From assembly GCA_947458745.1 (NCBI GenBank), contig CANGYQ010000008.1:124001-188000 (forward strand): a DNA stretch of 64,000 nucleotides, in the 5' to 3' direction. Source of the DNA: Bryobacteraceae bacterium. GTDB taxonomy: Bacteria > Acidobacteriota > Terriglobia > Bryobacterales > Bryobacteraceae. The notes under the pieces were generated by a model, which saw only the letters and a list, made by a program, of their open reading frames with translations, searched no databases and was not told the DNA's origin. This document shows, piece after piece, positions 34,482 to 44,269 of this stretch (the first letter of the stretch is position 1; each line of letters starts with the position of its first letter). The position numbers were made by a program, and so were the translations under genes.

Positions 34482-35738
34482 CTACTTCGGCCCAAAGTGC
34501 TTGTCCGCAAAGTCCATCCACCGCTGCCAGTCGTACTCCGTCACATCGTGCTTCCCCGCCCGGATGTGATAGCCCAAGGTGCCCATGATCGGTGTATGCA
34601 GCGGCGGAAATTCGTGCGACGGCAACCCCGGCTTTCCTAGCAGCTTGTAGACCGGGTCCGCCGCCACTAGCGAGAGAAACTCGCCCTTCGGGTCCGCCCA
34701 CTGGTCCTCCTGAGCACTACACGCATACAGCGGCCGCGGAGCCACCAGCGCAATCAGCATATGTTGATCAAACGGCATCCGCTCTTCCTGGCCGTTGTAC
34801 TGCGCATAGTTCTTGGCGAACCAGTGGGGAAACCGTGTATTGAGGTCAGCCACCGTCTCGCCATAGATGCGTTTGGACAGCGCCGCGCCCCCGGCTCCGG
34901 AATCATTCGAGATCACAATTGCAAACCGCGGATCGCTCGCCCCCGCCCACAGTGCCGCCTTCCCGATCCGCGAATGCCCATGCAGCACCACGCGCTTGGC
35001 GTCGAGCGTCTTGTCGGTCTCGATGTAGTCCATCGCCCGTGACAAGCCCCACGCCCAGGCACCAATCGCGCCCCACTCATCCGCCGCCGGGCGAGTCTGG
35101 CCCGGCTTGTAGAACAACGGTTGCACGCCATTCTGGAAGCCATCGTCGAAATCCGGGTCCAGATCCTCGTAATGGGCGGTGATGGTCGCATAGCCCCGCT
35201 TCAGCACATGCTCCACCACCCAGCGCGACTCTTGCGCCCCGCGCGCCTTCGCAGTCACGGCCTTCACCGCCGGATCCTGCGAGACGGTGTGATTGCCTTG
35301 GAAGTTCAACCCCAGAAACACCGGCACCGGCCCTTTTACATTTGGCGGCAGATAGATCAGCAGATTCATCCGTGGCCCATCCTTCTTGCCCGTAAACAAA
35401 ATGGAGACCTCTTTGCGGATCGCCGTCCCGCCCAGCGCCGGTACCGGACCGGAGGTGGGCTCATACACCGTCGTGGCCAGCTTCCCGCCCATCCGCCCAA
35501 ACATCTCCCGCTCCAGCAACGCGTAAAGCTCCGCCCGCCGCCCCGGCCAGTCAGCGGCCTTCTTCGCCGCCCCCAACGCCGGAGGCAGGGTGTAGGCGGG
35601 CATCTGGGCCTCGTCATAGTTCGGCGCCGGCGGACGCGCGGCCACCGCCGGCTGCGCCTGACACCAAGTCACGCCACCGGACAAAATCAGCACCCCAGAC
35701 ACCACTGCCCGCACTCCAGAGCTCATAAGTCGTTGCAT
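34482..35738 (-). CDS. glucuronoyl esterase-like hydrolase (CE15 type)
   Basis: 418 residues with a signal peptide (~28 residues), so exported. The alpha/beta-hydrolase nucleophile is Ser256 in VLHGHSRIGKAALW, matching the GxSRxGK motif of CE15 glucuronoyl esterases; the probable base is His397 in RAGKHDVTEYDW, and Glu353 or Asp279 may be the acid. These enzymes cleave esters between glucuronic acid side chains of xylan and lignin alcohols, so this supports plant-matter degradation. Converges on the DUF4097 gene with an 8-base gap. No clear ribosome binding site. Confidence 0.85.
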   Translation of the reverse strand: MQRLMSSGVRAVVSGVLILSGGVTWCQAQPAVAARPPAPNYDEAQMPAYTLPPALGAAKKAADWPGRRAELYALLEREMFGRMGGKLATTVYEPTSGPVPALGGTAIRKEVSILFTGKKDGPRMNLLIYLPPNVKGPVPVFLGLNFQGNHTVSQDPAVKAVTAKARGAQESRWVVEHVLKRGYATITAHYEDLDPDFDDGFQNGVQPLFYKPGQTRPAADEWGAIGAWAWGLSRAMDYIETDKTLDAKRVVLHGHSRIGKAALWAGASDPRFAIVISNDSGAGGAALSKRIYGETVADLNTRFPHWFAKNYAQYNGQEERMPFDQHMLIALVAPRPLYACSAQEDQWADPKGEFLSLVAADPVYKLLGKPGLPSHEFPPLHTPIMGTLGYHIRAGKHDVTEYDWQRWMDFADKHFGPK

Positions 35739-35943
35739 ATTATCAGCAGTGTATACCGTCGCCCTGGTCTAGGGTGTAATGTTCTGCCGGTCCCAGTCCG
35801 ATTCACCATCAGCACTCGCCGGTGATGTTTCAAAAAGGTGTACCAATCCGTCGGCGGTTGTTATAAGATTTCTGAAGATCGTTTACAGAGTACGCCAACC
35901 GTATGAAAAATCATATAGTTGGCTTCCAAAAATCAGAGGTGAA

Positions 35944-38900
35944 ATGAGACAAAACAAGTTGACCACGTGGGTCATCGGTCTACTTTGCAGCGGAGCGTTG
36001 GCGTTCGGCCAGATCGCGTCCGGTGCCTTAGGCGGAACGGTGACGGATTCTAATGGTGCCAGCGTACCCGGTGCCAAGGTAGTGATTACCGGCACCTCCA
36101 CCGGCAGTAAGCAGGAGACCGTCACCAATGAAGCGGGCGTTTACATCTTCGCTTCCGTGCCCGCCGCCGGCTATTCCATGACCGTCGAAAAGGCCGGCTT
36201 CAAGAAGGTAAACCGCCCCAACCTGGAAGTCCGCATCGCCCAGCGCGTCGACCTCGACGTCAAGCTGGAAGTCGGTGATGTGCAGCAGACCGTCGAGGTC
36301 ACCTCGGAAGCGCCGCTGCTGGAAACCACCTCCAGTGACAAGGGCACCAACTTCTCGCCCAAGTTTATGAATGATGTACCGCTGTTCACCGGCGCCATCC
36401 GCAACCCGCGCGCCTTCATCAGCTACATGCCGGGCGTCAATGCCGGCGCGGAAGTCAGCATCTCTGGCTCCGGCGGCCGTGCGCAGGAAGTACAGATTGA
36501 TGGCGCGTCGCTGATCATCCCGGAATCGGGCGGCACTGTGTTCAACATGCCCTCGGCGGAAATGTTCCAGGAGTTCAAGCTGATCACCGGTGGCTACTCG
36601 GCTGAGTATGGCCGCTTCGGCGGTGGCGTCGAAACCTACGTGACCAAGAGCGGTAGCAACTGGTACCACGGCACGGCGTTCCTGAACATGCGCCGCGACA
36701 TCTGGAACTCCAATGCCTGGGCCCGCAACGCCAGCACCAACCCCGCCACCAACTTCCGCCCCAAAGAGCGGCAGAACGAAGTGGGCGGCGCCGGCGGCGG
36801 CCCGGTCTACATCCCCAAGGTCTACGACGGCCGCAACAAGAGCTTCTTCTACTACACCTACACGCAGCGCCTGCTGCCCGCCAACATCGGCTTCCCGTTA
36901 ACCACGGTTCCAACGGCCCGCATGAAGGGTGGCGACTTTGGCGAGTTGGGCAATCAGCTGATCTTTGACCCGGCCACCACCGCCGGTAACGTGCGCCAGC
37001 CGTTCCCCAACAATGTCATCCCGGCGGGCCGGTTCAGTAACGTCTCCCGGAACCTGGTGCCGCTGATCCCCAATCCGACCCGTCCGGCCCTGCTGCAGAA
37101 CTTTGACTTCGTCAATACCGACGTCATTGAGCAGAATATCTGGAGCATCAAGGCGGACCACAACTTCTCTGAGCGCAACCGCCTTTCCTTCTTCCTCAGC
37201 AAGGAAAGCGGCAACACCGCCTCCACCACCAACTTCCCCGGCCCCATCGGCAACGGCTTGGGCGTGCAAGGTCAGCTTCCCTACAACATTCGTGTTAACC
37301 ACGACTACACCTTCTCGCCCACCTTCCTGATGCACACCACATTTGGCTATTCCGCCACACGGCAGACCTGGGACAACCCCGCTCAAGCCGGTTTCGGCAG
37401 CAAGCTGGGCCTGCCCGGCCTGACGGGTGAGGCAGACGCCATGCCCCGCATCAACTTCCAGGGCCTGGCCGGCCTGTCGCCCTACGGCGTGCAGGATGGC
37501 AAGGTCGCCCGCGGCGGACAGGACAACGATACGCTGATGATCACGCAGGGCTACACCTGGGTGAAGGGCAAGCACGAACTGAAGTTCGGCTGGGACTCGC
37601 GCAAGTTGACCACCTTCGGCTTTGACTTGGCGGGCTCCAACGGCCAGTACTTCTTCAGCCGTGCCCAAACCGCCATCCCCAACAGCACCTCCGGCAGCGG
37701 CCACGAGTTCGCCAGCCTGTTGCTCGGCACCGTGAACCAGGCCGGTATCACCCGGACGCCCATTCTGCTGGACCAGATCACCTACCGCTATACCTCCGGC
37801 TACTTCAACGATAACTTCCGCGTTACGAAGCGGCTGACGTTGAACCTGGGGCTCCGCTATGAGGTGCCGATCGGGTGGCACATCCAGAACGGCAACTACT
37901 CGGGTATCAGCCTGACGACGCCCAACCCGGGTGCCAATGGCATCGCCGGCGCACTGACCTTCTTCGGCAGCGGCCCCGGCCGCAACGGCCAGACCCGTCC
38001 CTACCCCACCGATTTCTCGAATATCGGACCGCGCCTGGGCTTCGCCTACCAAGCCAGCTCCAAGACTGTCATCCGTGGCGGCTGGGGCATCTTCTACCAG
38101 ACGCTCGGCAATGGCGGCTGCGGTTGCCGTCAGGGTTTCGCCAATACCGATTCGGTCCTGAGCGATGGCGTCAACCCCATCATCCAGAGCTGGGACACCG
38201 GCATCCCGGTCAGCCCCACCTTCCGTCCGCCGCCGCTGCTGGATCCGACGTTGTCCAACTTCCAGAACATCGACTTCTTTGGCCCCAAGTACGGCAGAGC
38301 GCCCCGCGTCTATAACTGGAGCTTCAACATCCAGCATGAGATCAAGGGCTTCCTGCTCGATGTGGCCTACATCGGTAATCGGGGCAGCGGCCTGAATTCC
38401 ACCATCACGCTCAACCAGTTGCCCACCAGCGAACTGTCCAAAGGCAGTTTGCTGACGCAGACCGTGGGCGCGGCGGGTGCCCGGTTGCCCTACGCCAACT
38501 TCCCCACCAACCGCTCCGTCGCCCAGTCCCTGCGGCCCTTCCCGCAGTACCTGGACGTGCTGAGCCGGAACTCCGGCGACGGCCAAACCTGGTACGACTC
38601 CTTGCAGACCAAGGTCGAACGCCGCTTCGGTGGCTTCCAGTTGTTGGCCGCCTATACCTGGTCCAAGTCGCTGGCCAACGCCCACTGGCGTCAGATCTTC
38701 AGCCAGCAGTTCAATATCGGCGCGCAGGACGCGAACAACTTGCGGGACATGAAGTCCTTCAATCCGTTCGATCAGCCGCATGTCTTGAACCTGGTCTGGG
38801 CCTATGACGTGCCGTTCGGCAAGGGCAAGAAGTTCCTGGGTGCCTCCAACCACTTCGTCAACGCGGCGGTCAGTGGCTGGACCATCTCCGGCGCGCAGCG

Positions 38901-39360
38901 CTACTACTCGGGTAACCTGATCCAGTTGGTCACCCCGGGCAACCCGCTGGGGGCCACCATCTTCTCGACCACCACCAAGGCCAACTACGGCGGTGGCGCG
39001 ATCCAGACGGGCCAGAGCTACGATACGCTCGACCCCAACAACCCCGCCAGCCGCTGGTTTAACCCCGGCGTCTTCAGCGCGGCGGCTCCGTTCACTCTCG
39101 GCAGTGCGGCGCTCTACCAGAACGACTTCCGCCAACCGATGATCGCCTTCGAAAACGTCGGCATCTCGAAGCGGACCACGCTCTGGAACAACGAAAAGAA
39201 CCCGGTGGTGCTGCAGTACCGCGCCGACGCGTTCAACCTGTTTAACCGCACCCGCTTCGGCGGCGTCAACGGCACGGTGGGCAACGCCAACTTCGGCCGC
39301 CCCACCGGACCCCAGGTAGGCGCTCGCGCCATCACCATGGGCCTCCGGCTGAGCTTCTAA
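35944..39360 (+). CDS. TonB-dependent receptor, Oar-like, with carboxypeptidase-regulatory domain
   Basis: 1138 residues from the ATG at 35944, with GAGG just upstream; the preceding 205 bases are AT-richer and probably hold the promoter. After the signal peptide a carboxypeptidase-regulatory domain (~28-110, GALGGTVTDSNGASVPGAKV) leads into the plug (QEVQIDGASLIIPESG, SAEYGRFGGGVETYVTKSGS) and a long outer-membrane barrel ending ARAITMGLRLSF. Such receptors are thought to import large or polymeric compounds with TonB energy. A strong terminator follows, so it is monocistronic. Confidence 0.94.
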   Translation: MRQNKLTTWVIGLLCSGALAFGQIASGALGGTVTDSNGASVPGAKVVITGTSTGSKQETVTNEAGVYIFASVPAAGYSMTVEKAGFKKVNRPNLEVRIAQRVDLDVKLEVGDVQQTVEVTSEAPLLETTSSDKGTNFSPKFMNDVPLFTGAIRNPRAFISYMPGVNAGAEVSISGSGGRAQEVQIDGASLIIPESGGTVFNMPSAEMFQEFKLITGGYSAEYGRFGGGVETYVTKSGSNWYHGTAFLNMRRDIWNSNAWARNASTNPATNFRPKERQNEVGGAGGGPVYIPKVYDGRNKSFFYYTYTQRLLPANIGFPLTTVPTARMKGGDFGELGNQLIFDPATTAGNVRQPFPNNVIPAGRFSNVSRNLVPLIPNPTRPALLQNFDFVNTDVIEQNIWSIKADHNFSERNRLSFFLSKESGNTASTTNFPGPIGNGLGVQGQLPYNIRVNHDYTFSPTFLMHTTFGYSATRQTWDNPAQAGFGSKLGLPGLTGEADAMPRINFQGLAGLSPYGVQDGKVARGGQDNDTLMITQGYTWVKGKHELKFGWDSRKLTTFGFDLAGSNGQYFFSRAQTAIPNSTSGSGHEFASLLLGTVNQAGITRTPILLDQITYRYTSGYFNDNFRVTKRLTLNLGLRYEVPIGWHIQNGNYSGISLTTPNPGANGIAGALTFFGSGPGRNGQTRPYPTDFSNIGPRLGFAYQASSKTVIRGGWGIFYQTLGNGGCGCRQGFANTDSVLSDGVNPIIQSWDTGIPVSPTFRPPPLLDPTLSNFQNIDFFGPKYGRAPRVYNWSFNIQHEIKGFLLDVAYIGNRGSGLNSTITLNQLPTSELSKGSLLTQTVGAAGARLPYANFPTNRSVAQSLRPFPQYLDVLSRNSGDGQTWYDSLQTKVERRFGGFQLLAAYTWSKSLANAHWRQIFSQQFNIGAQDANNLRDMKSFNPFDQPHVLNLVWAYDVPFGKGKKFLGASNHFVNAAVSGWTISGAQRYYSGNLIQLVTPGNPLGATIFSTTTKANYGGGAIQTGQSYDTLDPNNPASRWFNPGVFSAAAPFTLGSAALYQNDFRQPMIAFENVGISKRTTLWNNEKNPVVLQYRADAFNLFNRTRFGGVNGTVGNANFGRPTGPQVGARAITMGLRLSF

Positions 39361-39390
39361 GCTCAGCGCGGTTTAGCTCCGTTCCTTTCC

Positions 39391-39444
39391 GGCGGAGTGC
39401 TCCGGCCACCATCTGGTGGCTTGAGTGCTCCGCCTTTCTTTTTT
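39391..39444 (+). terminator. Rho-independent terminator after the TonB receptor
   Basis: GGCGGAG (39391-39397) pairs with CTCCGCC (39428-39434), and the inner GCCACC/GGTGGC (39405-39410/39415-39420) forms a second stem; TTTCTTTTTT follows directly. Confidence 0.85.
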
Positions 39445-39605
39445 AAACCCGGCAAAGATCCCGCCGCCCAGAGACGCGAAGAACTAGTAGTACTTAAGGT
39501 TGACCCGAACGATGCGAACGTGGCAAAATCCAAAAGCGTGATTTGGGTACCTTCAAAGAAAGTACCGATTGGCGTGAGACCAAGCACAACTCGAGGATCA
39601 AAAAA

Positions 39606-40190
39606 ATGCGTTTCTCTCTTCTACCGCTCGCCCTATTGGGCGTGGCCACTTCATTCGCCGGCACGCTGGCCATGACAGGCAGCTCAATTACCGACATCAC
39701 CGACACCAGCGGCTACACCACCGGTTGGGCCTTCACCACAACCGGGGTCACGGTAACCGCCCTAGGCTACTATGACTCCGGCAAAGATGGTTTGCTCGAC
39801 GCGCACGACGTCGGCATCTTTGATTCCCTTGGCAACCTGCTGGTCTCGGCCACGGTTCCCAACGGTGTGGCAGGCACGTTGAACGCTGATTGGCGTTTCA
39901 TCTCGATCACGCCCTATGCCCTGGGTGCGGGCTCCTACGTGATCGGCGGCTACAGTAAAAGCAGTGACCCCATCACCATTACTGGCACGGCAACCGGCGC
40001 TCCGGGGATCACGCTCGGTTCCGTGATTCGGTATGTCTACGGTGGCTCGCTCGCTTTTCCCACGTTTGGCGGCCTTACCTACCTCAACCCGAACTTCGAG
40101 TTCAACGCTGCTCCGCCCGTACCTGAACCCGCCACGCTGGGTTTGGCCGCTGCCGCACTTTGCCTGGCTGCTTTCCGCCTGCGGAAGTAA
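39606..40190 (+). CDS. PEP-CTERM sorting domain protein
   Basis: 194 residues from the ATG at 39606, with GAGGA ~9 bases upstream. A signal peptide (RFSLLPLALLGVATSFAG) and a Thr/Ser/Gly-rich beta domain (DUF4082-like in pattern: GWAFTTTGVTVTALGYYDSG, VGIFDSLGNLLVSATV) are followed by the sorting tail VPEPATLGLAAAALCLAAF and RLRK. Exosortase should cleave at the PEP motif and process the protein for the surface or extracellular matrix. No exosortase gene is present in the window. Flanked by terminators on both sides. Confidence 0.9.
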   Translation: MRFSLLPLALLGVATSFAGTLAMTGSSITDITDTSGYTTGWAFTTTGVTVTALGYYDSGKDGLLDAHDVGIFDSLGNLLVSATVPNGVAGTLNADWRFISITPYALGAGSYVIGGYSKSSDPITITGTATGAPGITLGSVIRYVYGGSLAFPTFGGLTYLNPNFEFNAAPPVPEPATLGLAAAALCLAAFRLRK

Positions 40191-40212
40191 CCTCACTGCG
40201 CTCCATCATTCA

Positions 40213-40258
40213 AAGGGCCGGAAGATCGCCAAAAGGATCTTCCGGCCCTTCGCTTTTT
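40213..40258 (+). terminator. Rho-independent terminator after the PEP-CTERM gene
   Basis: A perfect 15-bp stem, AAGGGCCGGAAGATC (40213-40227) with GATCTTCCGGCCCTT (40236-40250), 8-base loop, then CGCTTTTT. Confidence 0.92.
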
Positions 40259-40337
40259 CCACCCTTCTGGCCGCCCGGCGCCTGGCCCACTGGCGGGCGC
40301 GCAGTTTGGATACGATAGTCGTCGAAAGAGGCCCTCC

Positions 40338-41936
40338 ATGCAACGACGCGACCTGCTGAAATCCACCGTCTCCGCCGCCGGTTTAACCATCCTCAAAAGC
40401 GGCACCCTCCGCGGCCAGAACGCCCCCTCGAACAAGCTCAACGTCGCCCTGATCGGCGTCTGGGGCCGCGGCACCGCGCACTACAACGTGATGCGCAACG
40501 AGAACGTCGTGGCACTGTGCGATGTCAACGACACCCGCACCAAAGAGGCGCTCGAGATCTTCCCCAAGGCCAAAACCTACTACGACTGGCGCAAGCTGCT
40601 GGACCAGAAAGACGTCGAAGCCGTCATCATCTGCACGGCGGACCATCACCACGCCTTCATCGCCAACTGGGCCATGAACCGCGGCATGCACGTCTTCTGC
40701 GAAAAGCCGCTCGGCATCTCGGTGGAAGAAGCTCGCACCGTCCGCGCCACCTACCTGAAGAACCGCACCAAGCTGGCCACCCAGCACGGCACCCAGCGCC
40801 ACGCCTACCCCAACTTTGAGCGGCTCCGCGAACTGATCCTCGATGGCGCCATCGGCGAGCTGAAGACCGTCCACGCCTGGGACGCCCGCGAACTCCCCCG
40901 CCCCGGCTACCCCGCCGGTGAAGGCAACCCGCCCGCCTCGCTGCACTATGAACAGTGGATCGGCCCGTCGCCCTACCACCCCTATAGCCCGCAATACTTC
41001 GGCGGCTCCAACGGCCTCAACTGCCTCTTCTGGAACATGTATCGCGATTTCGGCGTTGGCCAGATGGGCGACATGGGCGCGCACACCATGGACCTGCTCT
41101 GGAACGCCATCGACGCCGGTGCCCCGTCCAGCATTGAGGTGGATCAGGACGTCACCGACAAGTACAACGCCGACATCTGCCCGGTAAAACTGAAGGTGGC
41201 CTTTGAGCACCCGGCCAACAGCTGGCGCGGACCCTTGACGGTCCATTGGTATCAAGGCGGCCTGAAGCCCAGCGCCCCCAAGCCCTACCTCGACCTCTCA
41301 CGCGTCGGCAACGGAGCCATCTTTGAAGGCACCAAAGGCGCCATCTTCGCCGACTTCACGACGCGCGTCATCATCCCCAACAACGACGATGGCGACTTCA
41401 CCTACTACCAGCGCCGCACGGCCGACAAGACGCTGCCCTTGATCGGCGGCACCGGGCAGATCACGCAAGCCACTCGCCCGGTCCCGCCACGCCCGGCCAG
41501 CCCGCCCTCCGCGCTGCCCAAAGGCTTCAACGCCATGCCCAGCGCCGCCCCCAGCGCCAACGGCTTCGCCAAAGTTGAGTTCCTGGAAAACGGCCTCCCC
41601 GCCGCCCTGGGCCTGCCCAACCCGCAGATCGCCCCCGTCGCCCAAGCCATCCGCGAAGGCCGCGCCCCCGCACCCGGCACCGACGTCTTCCAGCAGGAAT
41701 GGATCGACGCCTGCAAGGGTAAGTACAACGGCGTCACCCACGGCACGTCCAGCAAAACGCACTGCGACTTCGACTATTCCGGCTCCATGATCGAACAGAT
41801 GCTGCTCGGCCTGGTGGCCCACCGCGCCGGCAAGAAGCTAACCTACGATGCCGCCACCGGCCGTGTCACCAACTCAAACGAAGCCAACGACTACCTGAAG
41901 CGCCAGTACCGCCCCAACTGGACCCTGAACGGGTAG
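40338..41936 (+). CDS. Tat-exported Gfo/Idh/MocA family oxidoreductase
   Basis: 532 residues. The Tat signal is QRRDLLKSTVSAAGLTILK. The Rossmann domain (KLNVALIGVWGRGTAHYNVM) and the family motif CEKPLG are clear, as is the substrate-side region with DMGAHTMDLLWNAI. Exported members of this family are common in acidobacteria and planctomycetes and carry NAD(P) with them; they act on sugars or sugar derivatives, but the substrate is not inferable here. A Pro/Ala-rich insert near residues 375-410 is longer than in canonical members. Confidence 0.9.
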   Translation: MQRRDLLKSTVSAAGLTILKSGTLRGQNAPSNKLNVALIGVWGRGTAHYNVMRNENVVALCDVNDTRTKEALEIFPKAKTYYDWRKLLDQKDVEAVIICTADHHHAFIANWAMNRGMHVFCEKPLGISVEEARTVRATYLKNRTKLATQHGTQRHAYPNFERLRELILDGAIGELKTVHAWDARELPRPGYPAGEGNPPASLHYEQWIGPSPYHPYSPQYFGGSNGLNCLFWNMYRDFGVGQMGDMGAHTMDLLWNAIDAGAPSSIEVDQDVTDKYNADICPVKLKVAFEHPANSWRGPLTVHWYQGGLKPSAPKPYLDLSRVGNGAIFEGTKGAIFADFTTRVIIPNNDDGDFTYYQRRTADKTLPLIGGTGQITQATRPVPPRPASPPSALPKGFNAMPSAAPSANGFAKVEFLENGLPAALGLPNPQIAPVAQAIREGRAPAPGTDVFQQEWIDACKGKYNGVTHGTSSKTHCDFDYSGSMIEQMLLGLVAHRAGKKLTYDAATGRVTNSNEANDYLKRQYRPNWTLNG

Positions 41937-41963
41937 TCACGCTCCACCGGGGTCGTGGTTCGT

Positions 41964-41989
41964 AACCGAGCCGCGACCAGCAGGAGCGG
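41964..41989. repeat. dispersed repeat fragment
   Basis: ACCGAGCCGCGACC followed by a short Gly-purine stretch and GGAGCGG; the same 14-base core and the GGAGCGG follow-up occur at 56770-56795. It is in the 190-base gap between two convergent genes. Confidence 0.55.
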
Positions 41990-42126
41990 TCTGCCCGAGC
42001 GATGCACTACCGGTGTGGTAACGAACGTCCGCTTGGAGTGTCTTGGCTGCGGGAGAAAAGGCCCCTCCTGCAGGTCGGCGCTCGGCCCGACGCGCGCTCA
42101 GAAATGTCGCCCACTCAGTCGCAGCA

Positions 42127-42573
42127 TCAACCGGCTCCAGCCACATCCGGAGCCACCCATTCCGCCCGCGCCCGCTCATCCTTGGCCACATCAAAGCTGT
42201 AGTAGCGCCGGTGGAGCGCGCGATCTTCGCCAAACCGCTCCACCGCCGAACAGACCGCCTCAAACCGCGTGGCGCACCCGGTCGCCGCCACGTGGTCCAC
42301 AATCACCGCCGCCCAAAGCCGCGTCAGAGTCTCGTGATACCCGCTCGACTGCGTGTTCGCCGTCCCCACCGCCACATTGAACTCCAGGATTCCCCTTTTC
42401 ATGACGGCAAACGTAGCCTCCCAATCCTGCCCCACCGCATGATAGGCGCACGCAGCGACATGGGCCGCATGCGTCCACGCCGCCTTCGGCAACCGCCCGG
42501 AGCGCCAATCACCAACAAACGCCTCCAGCGCCGCCGCGTTCTCAAGAAATAGATGCGTCATGGCCACCTTCAT
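42127..42573 (-). CDS. conserved hypothetical helical protein
   Basis: 148 residues from ATG 42573; a second ATG at 42561 has a slightly better site (AAGGTGG). The sequence looks wholly helical with conserved-looking motifs WTHAAHVAACAYHAVGQDWE, NVAVGTANTQSSGYHETLTR and a His/Asn pattern that could bind metal. I recall similar small proteins only as uncharacterised. No signal or membrane segment. It stands alone between the oxidoreductase (convergent) and the DUF1501 gene; the 199 bases upstream (42574-42772) show nothing clear. Confidence 0.65.
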   Translation of the reverse strand: MKVAMTHLFLENAAALEAFVGDWRSGRLPKAAWTHAAHVAACAYHAVGQDWEATFAVMKRGILEFNVAVGTANTQSSGYHETLTRLWAAVIVDHVAATGCATRFEAVCSAVERFGEDRALHRRYYSFDVAKDERARAEWVAPDVAGAG

Positions 42574-42772
42574 TCACAATCTCGCCCGAGCTGGGAAAAC
42601 ACGTTTCCAATCCGAAAGCGTATCCCAGCTCTTTAATCGAAAGGATGCTTAATTATGATTCGAAGGCAGCACTGCATCAATACCTTTACTTCAAAGCCTG
42701 CTGCGACCACACTCAACCGATAGAAAAGCCGTCGCCAACCGGAGCGGACAGCCCGTCCCGGCCATCCTGCCC

Positions 42773-44203
42773 CTAAGCCAGCAACTCCCGCACCACGTGC
42801 CCATGCACGTCCGTCAAGCTGACATCGCGTCCGCCGAAACGGTAGGTCAGCTTCTTGTGGTCCAGACCTAAGGCGTGCAGGATCGTCGCATGGAGATCAT
42901 GCACTTCCGTCACGTTCTCCACCGCCCGCATGCCCACCTCATCGGTCGCGCCGTACACCGTGCCGCCCTTCATCCCGCCGCCCGCCATCCACACCGTAAA
43001 CGCCGTCTCGTGATGATCCCGCGCGTCCGGCTTGGGCCCGTGCGGCGTACGCCCAAACTCCGTCGCCCACACCACCAGCGTCTCCCCCAGCATCCCGCGC
43101 GACTTCAAATCCTGGATCAGCGCCGCCACGCCTTGATCAGTGATCAGCGCATTGCCTTCGTGACCCTTCTTCAAGTCCGAGTGCTGATCCCACGTCCCGT
43201 TGTCGCCGCCAAACACCTCCGGGCAGGTGATCTCGACAAACCGCACACCGGCCTCCACCAGCCGCCGCGCCCGCAGGCACTGCCGCGAATAGTTCCGCTG
43301 GTGCCGTTCCGGGCCGTCCACGCCATACAGCTTCTTGGTCGCCTCGGACTCCTTATCCAGATTCAACACATCCGGCACCACCGACTGCATCGTGTAGGCC
43401 ATCTCGTAGTTCTTGATCGCCGCGTCGATGCCATCGTCCTGCCCGATCGACGCCAGAAACTGCCGGTCCTGCTGCAGCAGCGTGTCCAGCTTGGCGCGTT
43501 GGATCTTGGGGTCCTTGTCGGCAGCGTCAATGTTGATCACCGGCTTGCCTTCGGCATGCATGGCGGTCGCCTGATGCGTGGCGGGCAGAAAGCCGTTCGA
43601 GAAATTCTCGAGTCCGCCCGGCGGCACCGCGCCCGCATGCAACAACACATAGCCCGGCAGATTCTTGTTCTCACTGCCCAGCGCATAGTTCACCCAGGAA
43701 CCCAGGCTGGGAAACCCGCCCGTATTGCGACCCGTGTGCATCAACAGATTGCCGCGCGGGTGCAGCGGAAAGCCGGACACCATGGACCGGACAATCACCA
43801 TTTCATCCACACACTTCGCAAGATGTGGAAACAGCTCACTCACCCACACACCCGCTTGGCCATGCTGCTTAAACTGCCACGGGCTCGCGAGCCACTGCCG
43901 GTTCGTCTCCGCCTTGGCCCCTACCTGATAGAACCCATCGAACTTCTTGCCGTTCAACGCCGCCAGCTTGGGCTTCGGGTCAAACGTATCCACATGCGAC
44001 ATCCCGCCCGGCATAAAGCAGAAGATGACGTTCTTCGCCTTCGGTGCAAAGTGCGTGCCCCCGCCCGCCAAGCCCGCATAAGCCTTGTCCGCCATCAATG
44101 ATGCGAGAGCCGTCAAGCCAAACCCGGTGGAGGCCTGACGCAACACATCCCGGCGCTTCAGCGGCGCTTGTTGTGACCCTTGGCAATCCTTCGGATGACT
44201 CAT
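42773..44203 (-). CDS. DUF1501 exported protein, pair 1
   Basis: 476 residues, ATG 44203 with GGAGGAA upstream. The N-terminus has a Tat signal (KRRDVLRQASTGFGLTALAS) and the fold resembles alkaline phosphatase/sulfatase-like DUF1501 proteins: AKNVIFCFMPGGMSHVDTFD, EGNALITDQG, VVWATEFGRTPHGPKPDARD, TEVHDLHATILHALGLDHKK. Its partner is the PSD1 gene 66 bases upstream. These pairs are abundant in planctomycetes and acidobacteria but have no proven function. Confidence 0.92.
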   Translation of the reverse strand: MSHPKDCQGSQQAPLKRRDVLRQASTGFGLTALASLMADKAYAGLAGGGTHFAPKAKNVIFCFMPGGMSHVDTFDPKPKLAALNGKKFDGFYQVGAKAETNRQWLASPWQFKQHGQAGVWVSELFPHLAKCVDEMVIVRSMVSGFPLHPRGNLLMHTGRNTGGFPSLGSWVNYALGSENKNLPGYVLLHAGAVPPGGLENFSNGFLPATHQATAMHAEGKPVINIDAADKDPKIQRAKLDTLLQQDRQFLASIGQDDGIDAAIKNYEMAYTMQSVVPDVLNLDKESEATKKLYGVDGPERHQRNYSRQCLRARRLVEAGVRFVEITCPEVFGGDNGTWDQHSDLKKGHEGNALITDQGVAALIQDLKSRGMLGETLVVWATEFGRTPHGPKPDARDHHETAFTVWMAGGGMKGGTVYGATDEVGMRAVENVTEVHDLHATILHALGLDHKKLTYRFGGRDVSLTDVHGHVVRELLA

Positions 44204-44219
44204 CGTTCCTCCCCGCTAT

Positions 44220-44243
44220 AGCCCCAAGCTGACGCATGGGGCT
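44220..44243. repeat. short palindromic repeat, copy 2
   Basis: AGCCCCA (44220-44226) and TGGGGCT (44237-44243) with a 10-base loop, followed by GGCCGA; nearly identical to the element at 10031-10054. It lies between the PSD1 and DUF1501 genes and could trim or stabilise their mRNA. Confidence 0.65.
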
Positions 44244-44269
44244 GGCCGATACGCCGCGCCGTCGCGCCG

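Noticed and set aside
36898..39135. 745-codon open frame on the minus strand
   Set aside because: It is antisense to the TonB receptor gene; its sequence is low-complexity Gly/Ala/Val/Arg-rich without family motifs, typical of high-GC reverse frames.
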